A DNA stretch of 64,000 nt from Ceratorhiza oryzae-sativae (GCA_030998015.1 JARWMV010000253.1:558001-622000), one strand, 5' to 3'; shown: positions 44,779-57,652, counted from the stretch's first letter. Program-made: numbers and translations. The notes: generated by a model not told the origin, from the sequence alone.

Positions 44779-46083
44779 TGTTATGGATTACTAACATTTT
44801 CTGTTATTTTAGTCTGCTCTGCCAACCTCAAGCAATGCCTCTGTAATTAATTTGTGAAATACTTGAATTTGTATGTGCTCCAAATTGTACTATTTTCCAT
44901 TCCATTGAATAGTACAAATTTCCTGCTTTCCCATGCATATTTTATTAAGTTTTTACAATAAGATCTCAGAGAGACACAGGGCTTGTGATATTTCCTCTTA
45001 TCAGGAGATATTGATTACAACATTGCACTCCTCATATCTTGGCAACTGCTTATGCTATCAAAGTGATCTTATGCTCTATCAATAGCTAATCTTTGGTGGT
45101 ATCTGCTGCCCAAAGATTGTTGCAATCCACCAGAACCTCACACCAGAATGGTCCAAAGATCATTAGAATCTTACTGGACCATCAATCAAGATCTAATGAC
45201 TCCAGTGAGTCAGGAGAGCCTTCCAAATTGATCCAGAAGCTTCTCTGACTCACTTCATGACTCACTGATATGTAGCCTCTGTTCATTACATGTATATACT
45301 ATGATAATATGATCTACAAGCCAATAGCAGGTCTCAGATGCATCAATGCCTTTGATCCACACCCTGTCTTTACTCTCTTATCCTATACTGGGCTAGGGTG
45401 TACCCCAAGTATAGCAGTACCCTCTTTTAATGATTGCACTGGCATGCATGTATCTATTTGGCTCTGGAATGCCCTCCTCAGGGTATAAAAGGACCTCCTC
45501 TGAGGCCCTTCCAGACCACCCTCCTCTACTCAACCCAGACTGGTTATTGGTTTCTTTTCTCTTTCTATTTCTCTTGTCTGTGTGTGATTTCTTATATAGC
45601 TAGTACTGAGGAATAAAGTACCATATTAGTTATATACTGTCTGAGTCATTGTATCTTATATACAGAGATATATAAGGATACAATATTGCCTGATTGAGCA
45701 TGACATTAAGTACCAGCTATTAGAGGAAATCTAAGTACCTGTAGCTGAGGAAGTACACGCATTAGGCAGCCCTCCATCTATCCTATAAGCTATCGCTTAA
45801 AGTCTAGTATTAAGATTAGTATCAGTTAGTCCAAGCAACTAGGGCTGAACTACATTTAAGATATCTAAGGGAACCTGACCATAGTAGTCTTGCTGTTTAT
45901 ACCTATAAATTAGTCAGTTTACACTGTGAAAGATTAAGACTACCTTGAGTGTTACTTGATTGCATTGCAACTACTTTGAGCCTTCTTACTCTAGTCTAAG
46001 AAGTATTGAGTATGATTAGCGTATACTAACATATCTACATTTTCTTAAGCTCTAGATATTCAAGTGTACCCTGACCCGTAACA
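44779..46083 (+). repeat. 1.3-kb LTR, plus orientation
   Basis: A 1305-bp sequence beginning TGTTATGG and ending CGTAACA, the mirror of the left LTR. It keeps more CpG (for example GCGTATAC and TATCGC near its 3' end). It abuts the protease coding of Gypsy element 2 with no gag between, so the neighbour is truncated. Confidence 0.85.
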
Positions 46084-46112
46084 CTGCTCCAGAAAATAAA
46101 AGCATCAACCGT

Positions 46113-49100
46113 ATGCAAACCATGCATGGTTGGGCCATGATTGACTCAGGCGCATCCTCATGCTTTATACACCCATGCCTAGTTAAACAATATCAAATAC
46201 CCACTTATGAAAAGAAAAATCCAAAAAAATTAAAAGTTATCAATGGTTGTGAAATCTCTTCTGGTATTGTTGATACAGAATGTGTTTTTATTATAGAAAT
46301 AGGCAGTCATAAGGAACAATTGGTTTGTAATGTAGCAGACATTGGTAGACACACCTTAGTACTAGGAATGTCATGGCTCAAATTACATAATCCAAATATT
46401 GACTGGCCAAATAAATGTGTTACCTTTGACTCAAACTTTTGTATAAAAAACTGTGTTCCTGCTTCTAATGTAGTTCTTGGCAATGTTGGTGGTGTTGTTG
46501 ACCCATTTGACAAAAACCTAGGAGGTGTCAAGGCTTACCAACCTCTTGAAGGCATCCCTAGGGACCCTGGAGGTGTCGTGGTATCAAAACCACTTGAAGG
46601 CATCCCAGAGGAACTCCAAGACTATACAGATGTATTTTCTGAGGACAAAGTGACAGAGTTACCTCCTCACTGTCCATATGACCTTGAGATAGTCCTCAAG
46701 GATCAAAATGCACCAGTAAAAGGACTGTTATACCCCCTTTGCCCATCAGATGATGAGGAATTAAGAAGAATACTCAAAGAGCAGTTGGACAAAGGGTTAA
46801 TCAGGCCCTCCAAATCACAATACAGCTCTCCAGTAATCTTTGTTCCTAAAAAGAATGGCAAAAGAAGGATGTGTGTTGATTATTGTTTGCTCAATTCCAA
46901 CACAGTACAAAACATGTATCCCATACCTCTCATTTCCACCTTGGTAGAGAAATTGAGAGGAGCATGTGTATTCACAACTCTGGACCTTAAATCTGGCTAT
47001 AATCTGGTCAGAATTAAAGAAGGAGATGAATGGAAAACAGTGTTTAAAACGAAATATGGTCTATTTGAATACTTGGTCATGCCTTTCAGTCTTTGTAATG
47101 CTCCAGTGGCTTTCCAGAACTTCATGAACAAGATCTTTAGGGATTTACTAGATGTGTCAGTCATAGTATACCTTGACAACATACTTATATTTTCCAAAAA
47201 CCCTGTGGATCACACGAAGCATGTTCAGGAGGTGTTATCCTGACTTAGGAAACACCAGCTATACTGCAACCTGGAAAAATGTGTCTTCAACACCTCTGAA
47301 GTGGAATACCTAGGTGTAATTGCCAATGGCAAAGGAGTCAAAACAGACCCAAAAAAGGTCACAGAAGCAGTTAATTGGCAAACACCATGTACCATAATGG
47401 AAGTGCAGGAAGCACTAGGGTTTTTCAACTACTATCGCCACTTCATAGAGGACTTTGCAGGACAAGCTTGGCCTATGTACCAGCTCTTGCGTAAAGATGT
47501 CCATTGGTGATAGGGTAAGAATGAGGAAGCATCTTTCCAAATTCTGAAAAAAGCACTAGTCAAATCTCCTGTCTTAATCCAACCAGACGTCACAAAGGAA
47601 TTTATACTGGAATGTGATGCATCCAACTTTGCCACTGGAGCTATCCTTAACCAGTATGGCAGAGATGGTAAATTGCACCTGGTAGCCTTCTATTCCAAAA
47701 CTCTATCACCAGCTGAACAAAACTATGATATACATGATAAAGAATTACTGGCTATGATACAAGCATTCAAAGAATGGAGTCACTTGCTCAAAGGATCTGA
47801 AATCCCTGTCTTGGTACTCTCAGACCACAAAAATCTAGAGTTTTTCCAGACAAAAAGGGACTTAAACTGGAGACAAGCAAGGTGGATGGGCTTCCTGGCT
47901 GACTACAATTACAGAATCAAATACAGAAAAGGGGCACAAAACGGAAAAGCTGATATACTATCTTGACAAGAATCACTTCAGAGAGAGGCAGCTAAAGAGG
48001 GGGGTGAAACCCTGCTGCTTATCAGCCCTGAGCTTTTCATTTTGGCAATTCTCACTGACCATTCCCTCAATGATTTAATCAGGGATGCACTACCAGATGA
48101 TAAGACCATATCAAAGATTCTAAAGTCCCTCAAGGAAAACATTCCGGTTAAAGGCTGGCATCTAGAAGATGGCTTGTTGTACTACCACAACTGCATATAC
48201 GTACCAAACAAGTCAGAAATCAGATGAGTAGTCATAGAAAGCTGGCATGACAATCCTGCAGCAGGGCATCCAGGGCATTTCAGGACACTAGATCTCCTAT
48301 CTCAAGATTACTATTGGTCCAGAATAAAAAAATCTGTTGTCAATTATATTCAGGCATGCGACTTGTGTATCTGGAACAAGCATTCAAACCAAGCCCCTCC
48401 TGGTCTCCTACAACCCATAGACTTACCAAATAAACCCTGGGAGGAAATCACCTATGACTTGATCACTGGATTACCAACGTCAGAAGGATACAATGCAATA
48501 CTCACAGTGGTGGACTGATTATCAAAAATGGTACACTTTATCCCCACACACTTGGGAGCCACTGCAGTAGACATTGCAAACCTATTTGTAAACTTTGTCT
48601 GGAAACTACACAGATTACCCCGAAAAACCATATCTGACCAAGGCCCTAACTTCAATGCCAAATTCCTTTGCCAACTGTACAAACACCTAAACATTGAACC
48701 ACATTACTCTACAGTGTACAGACCACAGGTTGACAGGCAAAGTGAAAGACTTAACCAATTTGTCAAAATATATCTTTGTCACTACATAAATCACAGACAG
48801 ACGGATTGGGTAGCAGCATTGCCTATGGCGGAATTCACATATAATAATGGGAAGCACTCAGGATCAAGCCACACACCATTCTTTGCCTGCTATGGTTACA
48901 ACCCAGACTTCACTGTGGGTAATACCAAAGAAAGCCAGGTACCTGCCACTGATTGATACGCTGAACACCTCAAAGAAATCCAAGAAGAGGCCAAGGCTGC
49001 TCTAATGATTGCCAATTGAACATACTCCAAATATTATAATTGAAAGCATTGTGAAGCACCAAAGATTGAAGTCAGATCAAAGGTCTTCCTAGACAGCTCA

Positions 49101-49356
49101 AATATCAAAACCATACACCCTTCTAAGAAATTGGATAACAGGTGTTTTGGACCATACAAGGTACTGGAACAAATCGGGAAACATACCTTCAAACTGGAAT
49201 TACCCAAATCCATGAAGGTTCATCCAGTATTCCACACTTCCCTCCTATTCCCAAAACCAATAGATGACTATAACCGGCAACCCGTACCTGTTCCACCAGT
49301 GGTTACTCCTGATGGTGAAGAAGAATTTGAAGTTGAAGAAATCCTGGACTCTTGAA
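46113..49356 (+). pseudogene. pol: pol of Gypsy element 2
   Basis: Domains in order: protease (WAMIDSGASSCFIHP, about 46135); reverse transcriptase with RPSKSQYSSPVIFVPKK, catalytic motif YLDNILIFS (about 47170) instead of YxDD; RNase H (ECDASNFATGAIL, about 47610); integrase with HPGHFRT and CLYCDLCIW-like zinc finger, then ITYDLITGLPTSEGYNA; and a chromodomain near 49320-49440 (RRLEYYIKWKC), broken by a TGA. Stop codons at about 47241, 47507, 47966, 48225, 48517, 48955, 49018, 49042 and 49353 are TGA, almost all where Arg CGA would be expected; one further TAG lies next to the second. The RT active site would be inactive with Asn in place of the second Asp. Confidence 0.85.
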
Positions 49357-49513
49357 AGGTTGGAAGAAGATTGGAGTATTACATCAAGTGGAAATGCTGT
49401 GGACCAGAAGACAACCTATGGTTACCTAAAGCTGAACTCAAGAATGCACCTGAACAAGTCAAAGAATTCCACTGACTCCATCCCAATGCACTTGGACCTT
49501 GATGGGGGGGAAG

Positions 49514-50033
49514 TGTCATGGCCTAGACCATGATGCGGATTTTATTATGATTTTTGTATATTTTATAAATCTCTCTTTTTCATATTTTTGGACAAGTCCT
49601 GTTTAATCGGATATATGCATAGAATTACTTACATGATCATGTGACCTTGTTGTTGTTTACAATTCTGTTTGTACCTTCTGGAATATTCTGTTACATGGCA
49701 CCATTCTCACATTGTACAATAGTTGTCTCACACCATATGTGTATTTGATATGGCTCATTGTATGAATATATAAGGGAGAGTCTGGGAGCCTTAAGCCTCA
49801 GAACTTGACCTCCTGTTGTATCCCCTCTACTACCTGTGTGACTTACCAGTCCATAGTCCCTGCCCAGTCCTCTTAAGGACAAGTGCACCTACTCCTACAT
49901 CCTTGTGTCTTATCGCACCCTCACTGCACGTCCTACCTTAGACGTTGTCAGTAAAGCCTCTGGCATTGCTGCCCATAGGCTTGTCATCACCACTTAGGTG
50001 TTTGATGTTACTGTTCAGGTTGTAGCTCTGACA
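49514..50033 (+). repeat. 3' LTR of Gypsy element 2
   Basis: A 520-bp LTR beginning TGTCATGGCC and ending TCTGACA, unlike the LTR of element 1 in most of its length. It does, however, carry TATATAAG (49766-49773) and TCAGAACTTGACCTC (49798-49812) at the same spacing as in element 1. A fragment of the same LTR family lies reversed near 56075-56168. Confidence 0.85.
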
Positions 50034-51389
50034 ATATCACCATGATAAAACATCAGGTAAACATAGTTAGAGCAAGTAGGGAAAAGTGTTCATTATAGTC
50101 AGATGGGAGTTGGAAATGGAGTTAAGAAGCTGGAAGCCAGAGCGTGGAGAGGTGGGATGAACAAACAAACCCAATCCTCCAGTGTAGCATCTCTTCACCA
50201 ACTTAACAAGTGTCAGCAAGCATCCAGTAAGCAGGCAGTAGTGTAGACATACCTGGCTAGCAGCTGAAACCTTTGCCTTCCTTGCAAAGGCCAAGATCTG
50301 AGGATGACAAGGAGAGGTTTAGGTTGCAAGGAAGCAAGGGGTTCAGATCACCAGCACACAAGGAAGGATTGAAGTCGAGTGACAAGGATGGGTTTAGGTC
50401 AAATGCCAAGGATGGATTTACATTGCAGAAAAGCAATGGTGAGCCCATGTCTGTCTCCCAAGGCACACTGAACAGAGAAACTGTGTCTTGAGGTGGCAAG
50501 TTTGGGCTACAGGTTGCTCTAGAAAATGATGTTAGCACCTTTTTTACACAGTGTATCGATACATCTTGTAGTGCAGAATGCAACTTACACCTGGTGGCTG
50601 ATGAATATCTTGATACCTTGCTCTGCAAGCAACTGAGAGAGTTGGCAACAATGGCTGTTGAATTGACTAAGACCTTGTCCTCCCTGCATTTTGATCTTGA
50701 ACAAGTATTATCAGAAATCCAATGAATCTGCACTCTACTGGCTCTCAATCTGTGAGTAACGTGCATTGTTTCATTGGGTACTAGCTAATAATACATGTGT
50801 TAAGTGCTCCATCCTTTGATGCAAGCACACTACATGAAGATTGCAGAGTGGGAGAAGGAGCAGATCAAGGTTGCTGTTGTGCTCCTTGAAGACACCTGGC
50901 AGAAGTTTTACTGGCCAGCTGCAGACAGCACAGAGAAGGTGTTGGGTGAACCATCAGACAACACATTGTTTCTTGGCATTGCTGTATGTATTACTATCAT
51001 GTAGTACTGTACATAAGCTAATGATCTGTGTAGTCCTACATGGACCAGGTCCTCTTGTTGATTGATATGGCTCAGTAGTTGGCAGAATCCCTGGTTGAAA
51101 ACTTTGCTTACAGTAAGCATCATTACTCTCAGAATGTTAGCATAATACTGTACATGTATGAAATGTACCCACATGTCATGTCACGTTTTGCCATGGTTGT
51201 GGGTAAAAACCTGGGCTGAAGTGTCACACTTTGGAGGTGGTGGTTAGAGCAAAACCATGTTGTCACAGTCTCTTTATTTTATGAAATTTACACTATTAAA
51301 ATGCTTCTATGCTATTACAGACCAAAATGAGTGTTTACATTAGATATCATCCCCAATATAGATATAACTTCCTTTGTCCTCCTCCACAT

Positions 51390-54300
51390 CTATTGGCAAT
51401 CAGCCCCAAATATTGACAAGCATGCTGGGATCAAGTGCACTATCATCATCAAACTTGGGACTGTCAACCTCAACAAACAATGGATTGCTTGGGATCTGGG
51501 ACAAAATAGCAAGACTAAAGGGTATGTCCTTGTTAAACCACTTGTGCACCAGCACTCAACATCAGGCACTTGTAAGCATTTCATATGACAAATCCCAGTT
51601 GCCAAATTTTGTGTTGTGCCAAGCATCTTGGACAGCCTGTGGATGATCATGAAACCAGACCCATGCTTCCATTAACCAATCAGTGCTAGCATCATGCAGC
51701 GTACCAAGACTTGTGTCAAGCTTGACATGAGATCAGGAATCCCATTTCTAAGTTGGCACTGTGTTTCCTGAGACAGGTACTTGACACATGCTGACTTGAT
51801 GAGATGCTTTAAAATCCTGTTGATTCAAGTTTCACATGGCTGTGCAACTGATGTACCTGTGTTTTAAATGAGTTATAGATATAAATGAGTAAATTCAAAA
51901 CTTACACCTGGCTGGGACAAACACAAGGATGATCAGAGGGTGACTTGCTTTCATCCATCTCAAAAACTCTTCACCCTTGTGTACCAACCAGCAATCTAGA
52001 ATCAAAACTGCCTTCTGGGTAGGTAAGCACCTGAGTTCTTGGCACTTTTGATCAGTGTAAGGAACAACACATTTATTAACCCACTAGAAGGACAGTAAGG
52101 TTGGTTATATGCATACACATACTGATAGAAATCTTACCTCCTTCATGGTTGCTAGAGTGCTCCAGTGTTTTTCTCCACCCAGAGTGAATTGAAAACCAAC
52201 CAGCTTGCCATCCTCTTGAGTGCGATCAGACAGAAGAGAATTCTTTGTCTTGCCTTTGAAGATTGCCTGAAATGGTAGCATATCCCCTGAGCTAGCCACA
52301 GCCACCATCAAGGTGAACTGTTGTTTCTCACCCTTGCCAATGGCAGCAATTTGCGAAGTGCCTTGGACATCCCATGTCTGATCCCCAGTGCCAAGGAACA
52401 ACACACCTGTCTGATCAGCATTTATGACAAGCTCAGGAGGCACATTGTTAAGTGTGATGTTCCACATAAGCCAACAGGCAAAATCAATGCATTGCTGGAG
52501 CCAGTTGTCAGGAAGTTTTTGAGCTGCCTGTGTTGTTGCTTGTCAAGACCAATCCAGCTTGTCACAAAGCACATTCCGAACAAAGGAATTGGAGCATTTG
52601 AATTTTGGATTGTCAAAAAGATCAGGGGTGTCTGTTCTAATAAAAGCCATGACAACACTCCAAGCAACAGCATGGGTGATCAGAGTCCCTGCAGCCCACA
52701 TAACTGTCAAAAGCATGATTATAGATGTCACAAGAGTCAGGGGCTAGTGCAGACAGTTAAAGACATAAATTGTAAGATATATGCATAGCAAACTTACCAA
52801 AAGCTGAGGTTGGCCAAGTGGTTTGACAGGTGCTCAAGGTGTGCTGCCCTCTGCTACCCAAGCAACCTGCTCCAGCACAGCCAGTTTCCACTAGAGGTGC
52901 TGTGCCAGGCTCCTGCAGCCAGAACTTGCCAGAATTCTGGCTAAAATTCCAGCAAATTCCGGCGTGCCAGTTGCCAGTGCAGGTGCCAGAATAGCCTCAA
53001 GGGTGCCGGAGTCCTAGGCGGAGTCCTGCAGTACTGGCATACCTGCATACCTGCATACCTGAATACTGGCACATTGTCACCTGTACATGACCACCACGGA
53101 TTGCATATATTAAGCACTCATAAAATGCGCAAAATTCAGCGGATCAAATTGTACTTTACTTGATTACAAACGGTTAAGAAATGAGCAGTATCGGCGCAGA
53201 ATCGTCTAAGAAAAATATTCAGGGGGATGCGCAGATGTTCAAGCTCGCTATCCTGAGCTCTAATTGGGGCGATATACATACCAATCGACTCGCCTCACTG
53301 AGAGGAATCGAATGCACATATTTTCATAATAAACGAACGCTTTTATCGAAAGTTATCAGCGATATAAAGGGGGAAACCCCTGAACAGCGCCACAAGCGCT
53401 AGTGAAACCAGCCGTGCAAACCTCGCTCCCTTGCGCGGAGTCGATGCGCATTATCATAAGGACTCTATATACCAAAAACCAGCCTGATTGAAGGTGTTTT
53501 AGCTGGTGAAACTGGGGGAACAGCGCCCCTGATGCTGAAAACCCCCTGAAATGCGCCATGGACACCCACACAGTGCTATTCTGGCTTTCTTAGTATCACA
53601 GACAGATTCAGGGATGCTTATTGCCCTATCTCAGGTACCTGAAACATCTGGAACAAGCTTATAACATAAATTTCCGACCATGTGCAGTGATTCTGCTGGG
53701 TTGACAGTGAGGTTGCCTGCACACACCCCGGTTCATAGTTATCCAGTCAATGTATTTACTAGATATAATGTCAGTAGGGGTTTTTCAAGCTCAGGAGAAA
53801 GGCTAGCTGGTCGGATAAGCTTCAAACAGCTTTCTTTGTGGTGAAATAGCATGTGCGCATTTCCCAGAATATTTCCTGAGCATCAATTTGGAGCGAACTA
53901 TGCGTTATCGAATTTTTTGCGCGGAGCAAATGACATATCTGTGATCTCCTGATTTTTGCGCATTTAATGAGCTACTTTGCGAGAGATTGTGGTGAGGTTT
54001 ATGGCCCTGGAAATGTTGGCCACAAAGACCCAAACAAAAGAACTGCGTAAAATTTGCCAGAATGAATTTCGTATGAAACGTGCTCTATATCATTGGAATG
54101 CTCTCTCTTCTGCGCATCTAATGAGCTATTACACAACTTGATGTGGTGAGTTCTGACCATAGCCAGTTGCAGGAGTCCCGGGATTCTGGCATGCTCCTGC
54201 ACCTGCCAGAATTCTGGCACGGACTCCGGCAACTGGCGAGCCAGTGCCAGTGCCAGTGCCAGAATGGCCAAAAAGCGCAGGAGTCCTGCTGCAGGTGCCG

Positions 54301-54606
54301 GAGTCCTGCAAAATTCTGGCACAGCTTCTCTAGTTTCCACCCTGTGTGATCCTTATTGATCCATGCATTCACAGTGCCTCAATCAATAGACATAAAGAGG
54401 CTGCTGTTAGGGCCAAGTGTCAACTCTTGAACAATTGCTTGAGACAAGAACTTGTGTAGATGAGCAGCTTGGTCAATCAACTGCCACCAAGCTGGCTCAT
54501 AATAGCTAGTACAAGGAGCACAGCGCTTGGTGGGATTGGGTGGATGAGAGGTGTTGGTAGTGGATGGACTGGTTGCATGTGGATCAGGGGGTGGCTGCAA
54601 CTTCAT
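51390..54606 (-). pseudogene. DDE-superfamily (pogo-like) transposase relic
   Basis: On the minus strand, N-terminal coding near 54606-54345 (a Pro-rich segment, then a short helix INKDHTGWKL) is followed, after the 1441-bp hAT insert, by VMAFIRTDTPDLFDNPKF, then a segment containing QKLPDNWLQQCIDF and VINADQTGVLFLG, the first conserved Asp of the DDE motif. A later part has ILDCWLVHKGEEFLRWM (second Asp) near 51960-52010. The typical CENP-B/pogo DDE-1 order is clear. The remaining parts have several stops and frame changes. The insert sits between INKDHTGWKL and the next block. Terminal inverted repeats were not identified. Confidence 0.6.
52884..54340. mobile_element. 1441-bp non-autonomous hAT element, CpG-rich
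   Basis: The element (52892-54332) starts TAGAGGTGCTGTGCC and ends in TTCTCTA, which reads TAGAGAAGCTGTGCC on the other strand. It is flanked by GTTTCCAC duplicated exactly (52884-52891 and 54333-54340). The ends share TAGAGATGTTGTGCC-like sequence with the 143-bp MITE. Subterminal regions are full of CCAGAATTCTGG- and CCAGTGCCAGTG-type inverted motifs. The middle (about 53090-53960) has abundant CpG, unlike the sequence around it. No intact coding frame was found. Confidence 0.88.
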
Positions 54607-56074
54607 TGGCTACAATAACCCATGAGCATTGATTTTTAACAAAAATAAATAAGACCTACCCTTATCTTCTTCAGAGTCTCTGGATGTCACTCTCCTAGCA
54701 ATACTTTGTCTTGTTTGATGCAGGCCCACTGTTTGCACTGTCATTCTGTGGCACCCTGGTGCTGGCATTCAGACCAGGCCTTGTCCTCCATGGCCTTTTG
54801 AGTTTTGCTCCATTGAGCATCCTGATTCAGCTCTGCAAATCACCAAGACAAGAGTTCTGCAGCTTCCTCAGGCATGACAACGGGAAAATATGAGTAAATA
54901 GATTTCATATTAGAGAGGGTAGGTATATGGAAACAAGTGAATAAGGTAGAATTGAGTTGGTTAAGAGAATAGGAAACAAGTCAAATGCCACATAGCAACA
55001 GGAGAGCTTTGAGAATGGCACTACAGGAGGAGAAACCATGTCTTTTTATTCCCTGGTCCTTGAGGCTGAAGGATTAGGACAAAACCATGTAAAAATCGAC
55101 TCAAAATCATGTTGATTTCCATGCCATCTTGTGTCTCATTTGGTGGGTGGGTTTACTTTTTGTCATGCTGTGATTCAAGGCTTGTGGTTAATGAAAATCT
55201 CAATTTTTTGTCACACAGCATGAGTGCTGTGTGGGTACAATTTGTACATGTACAGTACTCACACCACAACTAGATGCACCAGTGTTCAACCTCATTGATG
55301 GCAAACACATACCATTCAACCCACTGGTCTGGTGGTATGGACAGCACATGGTTGGGAATGAAAGGAATGGGCTGACTCAACTTGCACTTGATGTTCTGAG
55401 TGCTCCTGGTGAGTTCTCATATTCTACATCCATCTGTGTGAGGCACTGACTTAACACAAAGTGTCAAGCATGGATGTGGAACATGTGTTCTTGTTTGCCA
55501 GCTCAATTGTGAGTAAGCATCAACACAACCTTTCACTGCACACCATTCAAACCACTGCCACACTGGGCTCCTACTCAAAAGCAGGCCTGGTGAAACCAGG
55601 CACTCTGAAGCTGCCACTGTGTGGGAGGGAGAAGGCAAAGGAGGATGTGAAGACAGCTGTGTAGGAAGATATGCTGGCACCAACAACTGTTGTTTACCAA
55701 CATCTGAATGTACTTACAACTGTGACAAATGATCAGTGCTCCTGTGCACATATTAATCTATTTGCTATCCCATGTGTCCCTTGTTTATACAAACAAAGTT
55801 ATATTGTTAGACCAATCTACTCAATACAGGCTGTCAAATCTGCTGCTTGCTGCTGCCAGAGCACAGGAACTCTGCCAAAAATTGCAGGAACTCTGCCAGA
55901 ATCTGTGGGAAAAGGTCAGCAGGAATGCTGAATTCCTGCAGACATGCCAGGCAGGAGTTGATATGTCAAGGGTGGTTCTGGTGCTGGCTCCTGCACCTGC
56001 ATTGCTGAAAATTGCCAAAAAAAACTCCAGCAAGCACCAAGTTTCTGGTGTGCTGGAGTTCCACATCACATGCC

Positions 56075-56168
56075 TAGAATAAGTGGGACTTGTCCAAAAA
56101 TTAGAAATAGAGGTAAAATAAAATCATGTAAAATCAGAATAAATTTGTGCTCATGGTCTAGGCCATGA
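56075..56168 (-). repeat. LTR fragment related to element 2
   Basis: The minus strand begins TGTCATGGCCTAGACCATGA and continues with TTTTTGGACAAGTCC, matching the 5' part of the LTR at 49514 (with changes). It is cut short on the low-coordinate side. It suggests a further, mostly lost, Gypsy copy. Confidence 0.6.
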
Positions 56169-57276
56169 CAATCTTGGTCTTCCTGGGTACTCTATGTTGG
56201 TCCTATTGTACTTCACAGAGAACTCCCAAAGAAGTACTATGATCACTTCATGGAGCTTGTTTTCATCTTCAAATGCTTGATACAATTTGAGAATATGACC
56301 AAGCAAATCAAGCAACTCCAAAAGGAAGTTGCAGGCTACATTGAGCAATACAAGGAATAAGTAAGAGCTCTATTCAGATAGTTAAAACAACATCAGGAAA
56401 AACTAAATTATTATTGTTTATAACATGAAATTGCTGTGTATAAATCATTTGCAAGAATTGCTGTCCCCCCCTTTTATCACCTATAATAAACTGAGAGGGG
56501 GTATTGATTATAGGCAATTGCAGTGGATGTATCAGGATTGTAGCTATAAACCAATTTGAAATTCCCCAAACATTTCTTCAAAGTGCCTCCCAGGAGACAT
56601 GCAGGTTTATAAAAAATGAATTTCACAAATTTACATAAATTTGCTATAAGCCATGAAATCCTGATTCATAAAAAACCCAGTTTTTCCTGATGTAATTTTA
56701 TTCGGACACAACTAACAATTTGATTATAATTGTGTATGCATGTGCAAACTCATGGTCCATGCACTTCATCACATGGCTGAGGAAGTTATTTGCTGTGGAC
56801 CTGTCTGGGTATTCCAGTTGTACTTGACAGAGTGATGTTGACATGAGATCATTGCCTGCACAAGGCAGCAGGCAGTCCTTTTTATCACAGTGATGAAAGT
56901 TGTTCCTTGAGTGTTGCAGCTAACCTTAGTCTCAATGCAATTCCATGAAGTTCAAAAAGCATTACTATTTGGCAGTTCAGACACACCATTGGATACAAGT
57001 GCAATGGATCAAGTCTATCTGGATTGTGAGTTCCATTTTATCAATTTCTCATCTCAACTAACAGCCATCAGACCCCAATACCATTCTCTGATTCCCCTGC
57101 CTCTCAAGCTTTCCCCTGCAACACAATACTCAAAAGCAAGCAGCTGCCTTCCTGTGCACAAATATCAACATGGATGAAGTACTTCACTGTACACCACAAG
57201 CACTGGGGGAAGCTCCGCATTGGCTCTGCAGGATATTGTATTTGTTGTTCTTGTGCAAGGAACCCTTCATCAGTTC
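56169..57276. other. repeat-derived region, possible transposase fragment
   Basis: A plus-strand frame near 56190-56360 contains LPKKYYDHFMELV and a lysine-rich helix ending YIEQYKE, which resembles the C-terminal part of large basidiomycete transposon proteins (KDZ-like; low certainty). The rest is AT-rich and CpG-poor, with no gene. Confidence 0.3.
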
Positions 57277-57652
57277 TGTCAACAGCAACAAGTGAGGCAA
57301 CAAAGAAAGTAATAAGAAAAGAAAAGAACTTGTATTTGACAAGAGGTCAAGTTCTTGAGGAGTCCTCTGCAAACTTGACCCAGTTTATATACATGATATG
57401 AGCCACATCATAACAAACAAGTCTGTACAGTGAGTCACAACCAATAAGAGATAGAAGTGATAGAAGCAACTGCAGAACTGTGGAATTTCACATCAGAGTT
57501 GAAATACATCTCAGTTATCAGTCTGGAACATCCCCTGAATCACATGACACAGATATACCAAAAAAGGCAAGTATGTTTTTGAAAGGATCTCATAAAATGT
57601 AATAAATCAAGAAAATACTATAGAGTGGATATATGCATGTCAGCTTGTGACA
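57277..57652 (-). repeat. LTR of Gypsy element 3
   Basis: A 376-bp LTR aligned along its length with those of element 1, with more transitions (CpG decay). The AGGTCAAGTTCTTGA motif and TTTATATA are kept. Confidence 0.9.

Larger units (their letters stand above)
46084..50033 (+). mobile_element. chromodomain Ty3/Gypsy element 2, 5'-truncated
   Basis: A second Gypsy element, different from element 1, reads plus-strand from protease to chromodomain and ends at a polypurine tract (GGGGGGGAAG, 49504-49513) and a 520-bp LTR. The gag gene and the original 5' LTR are missing where the 1.3-kb LTR adjoins. It contains about ten stop codons and is inactive. Confidence 0.85.
50034..55664 (+). pseudogene. 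hAT transposase relic, plus strand, split by a nested insertion
   Basis: The hAT coding parts lie at about 50490-51000 (YLDTLLCKQLRELATMAVEL-type helices, then LHPLMQAHYMKIAEWEKEQI) and 55230-55664 (DGKHIPFNPLVWWYGQHM and SMDVEHVFLFASSIVSKHQH), the latter being the C-terminal dimerisation domain. Their order and motifs match the minus-strand hAT at 59150-62640. The intervening block is a DDE transposon with its own insertion. The element ends are not sharply defined. Frames are open only in fragments, so this is a non-functional relic. Confidence 0.6.

Noticed and set aside
49691..49888. Minus-strand 65-codon frame near the end of element 2
   Set aside because: It lies in the LTR and has no codon signal.
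50257..50766. A 169-codon minus-strand frame with repeated DLNPSL-like units
   Set aside because: It reflects short AAGGATGG-type direct repeats in the transposon and not a protein family.
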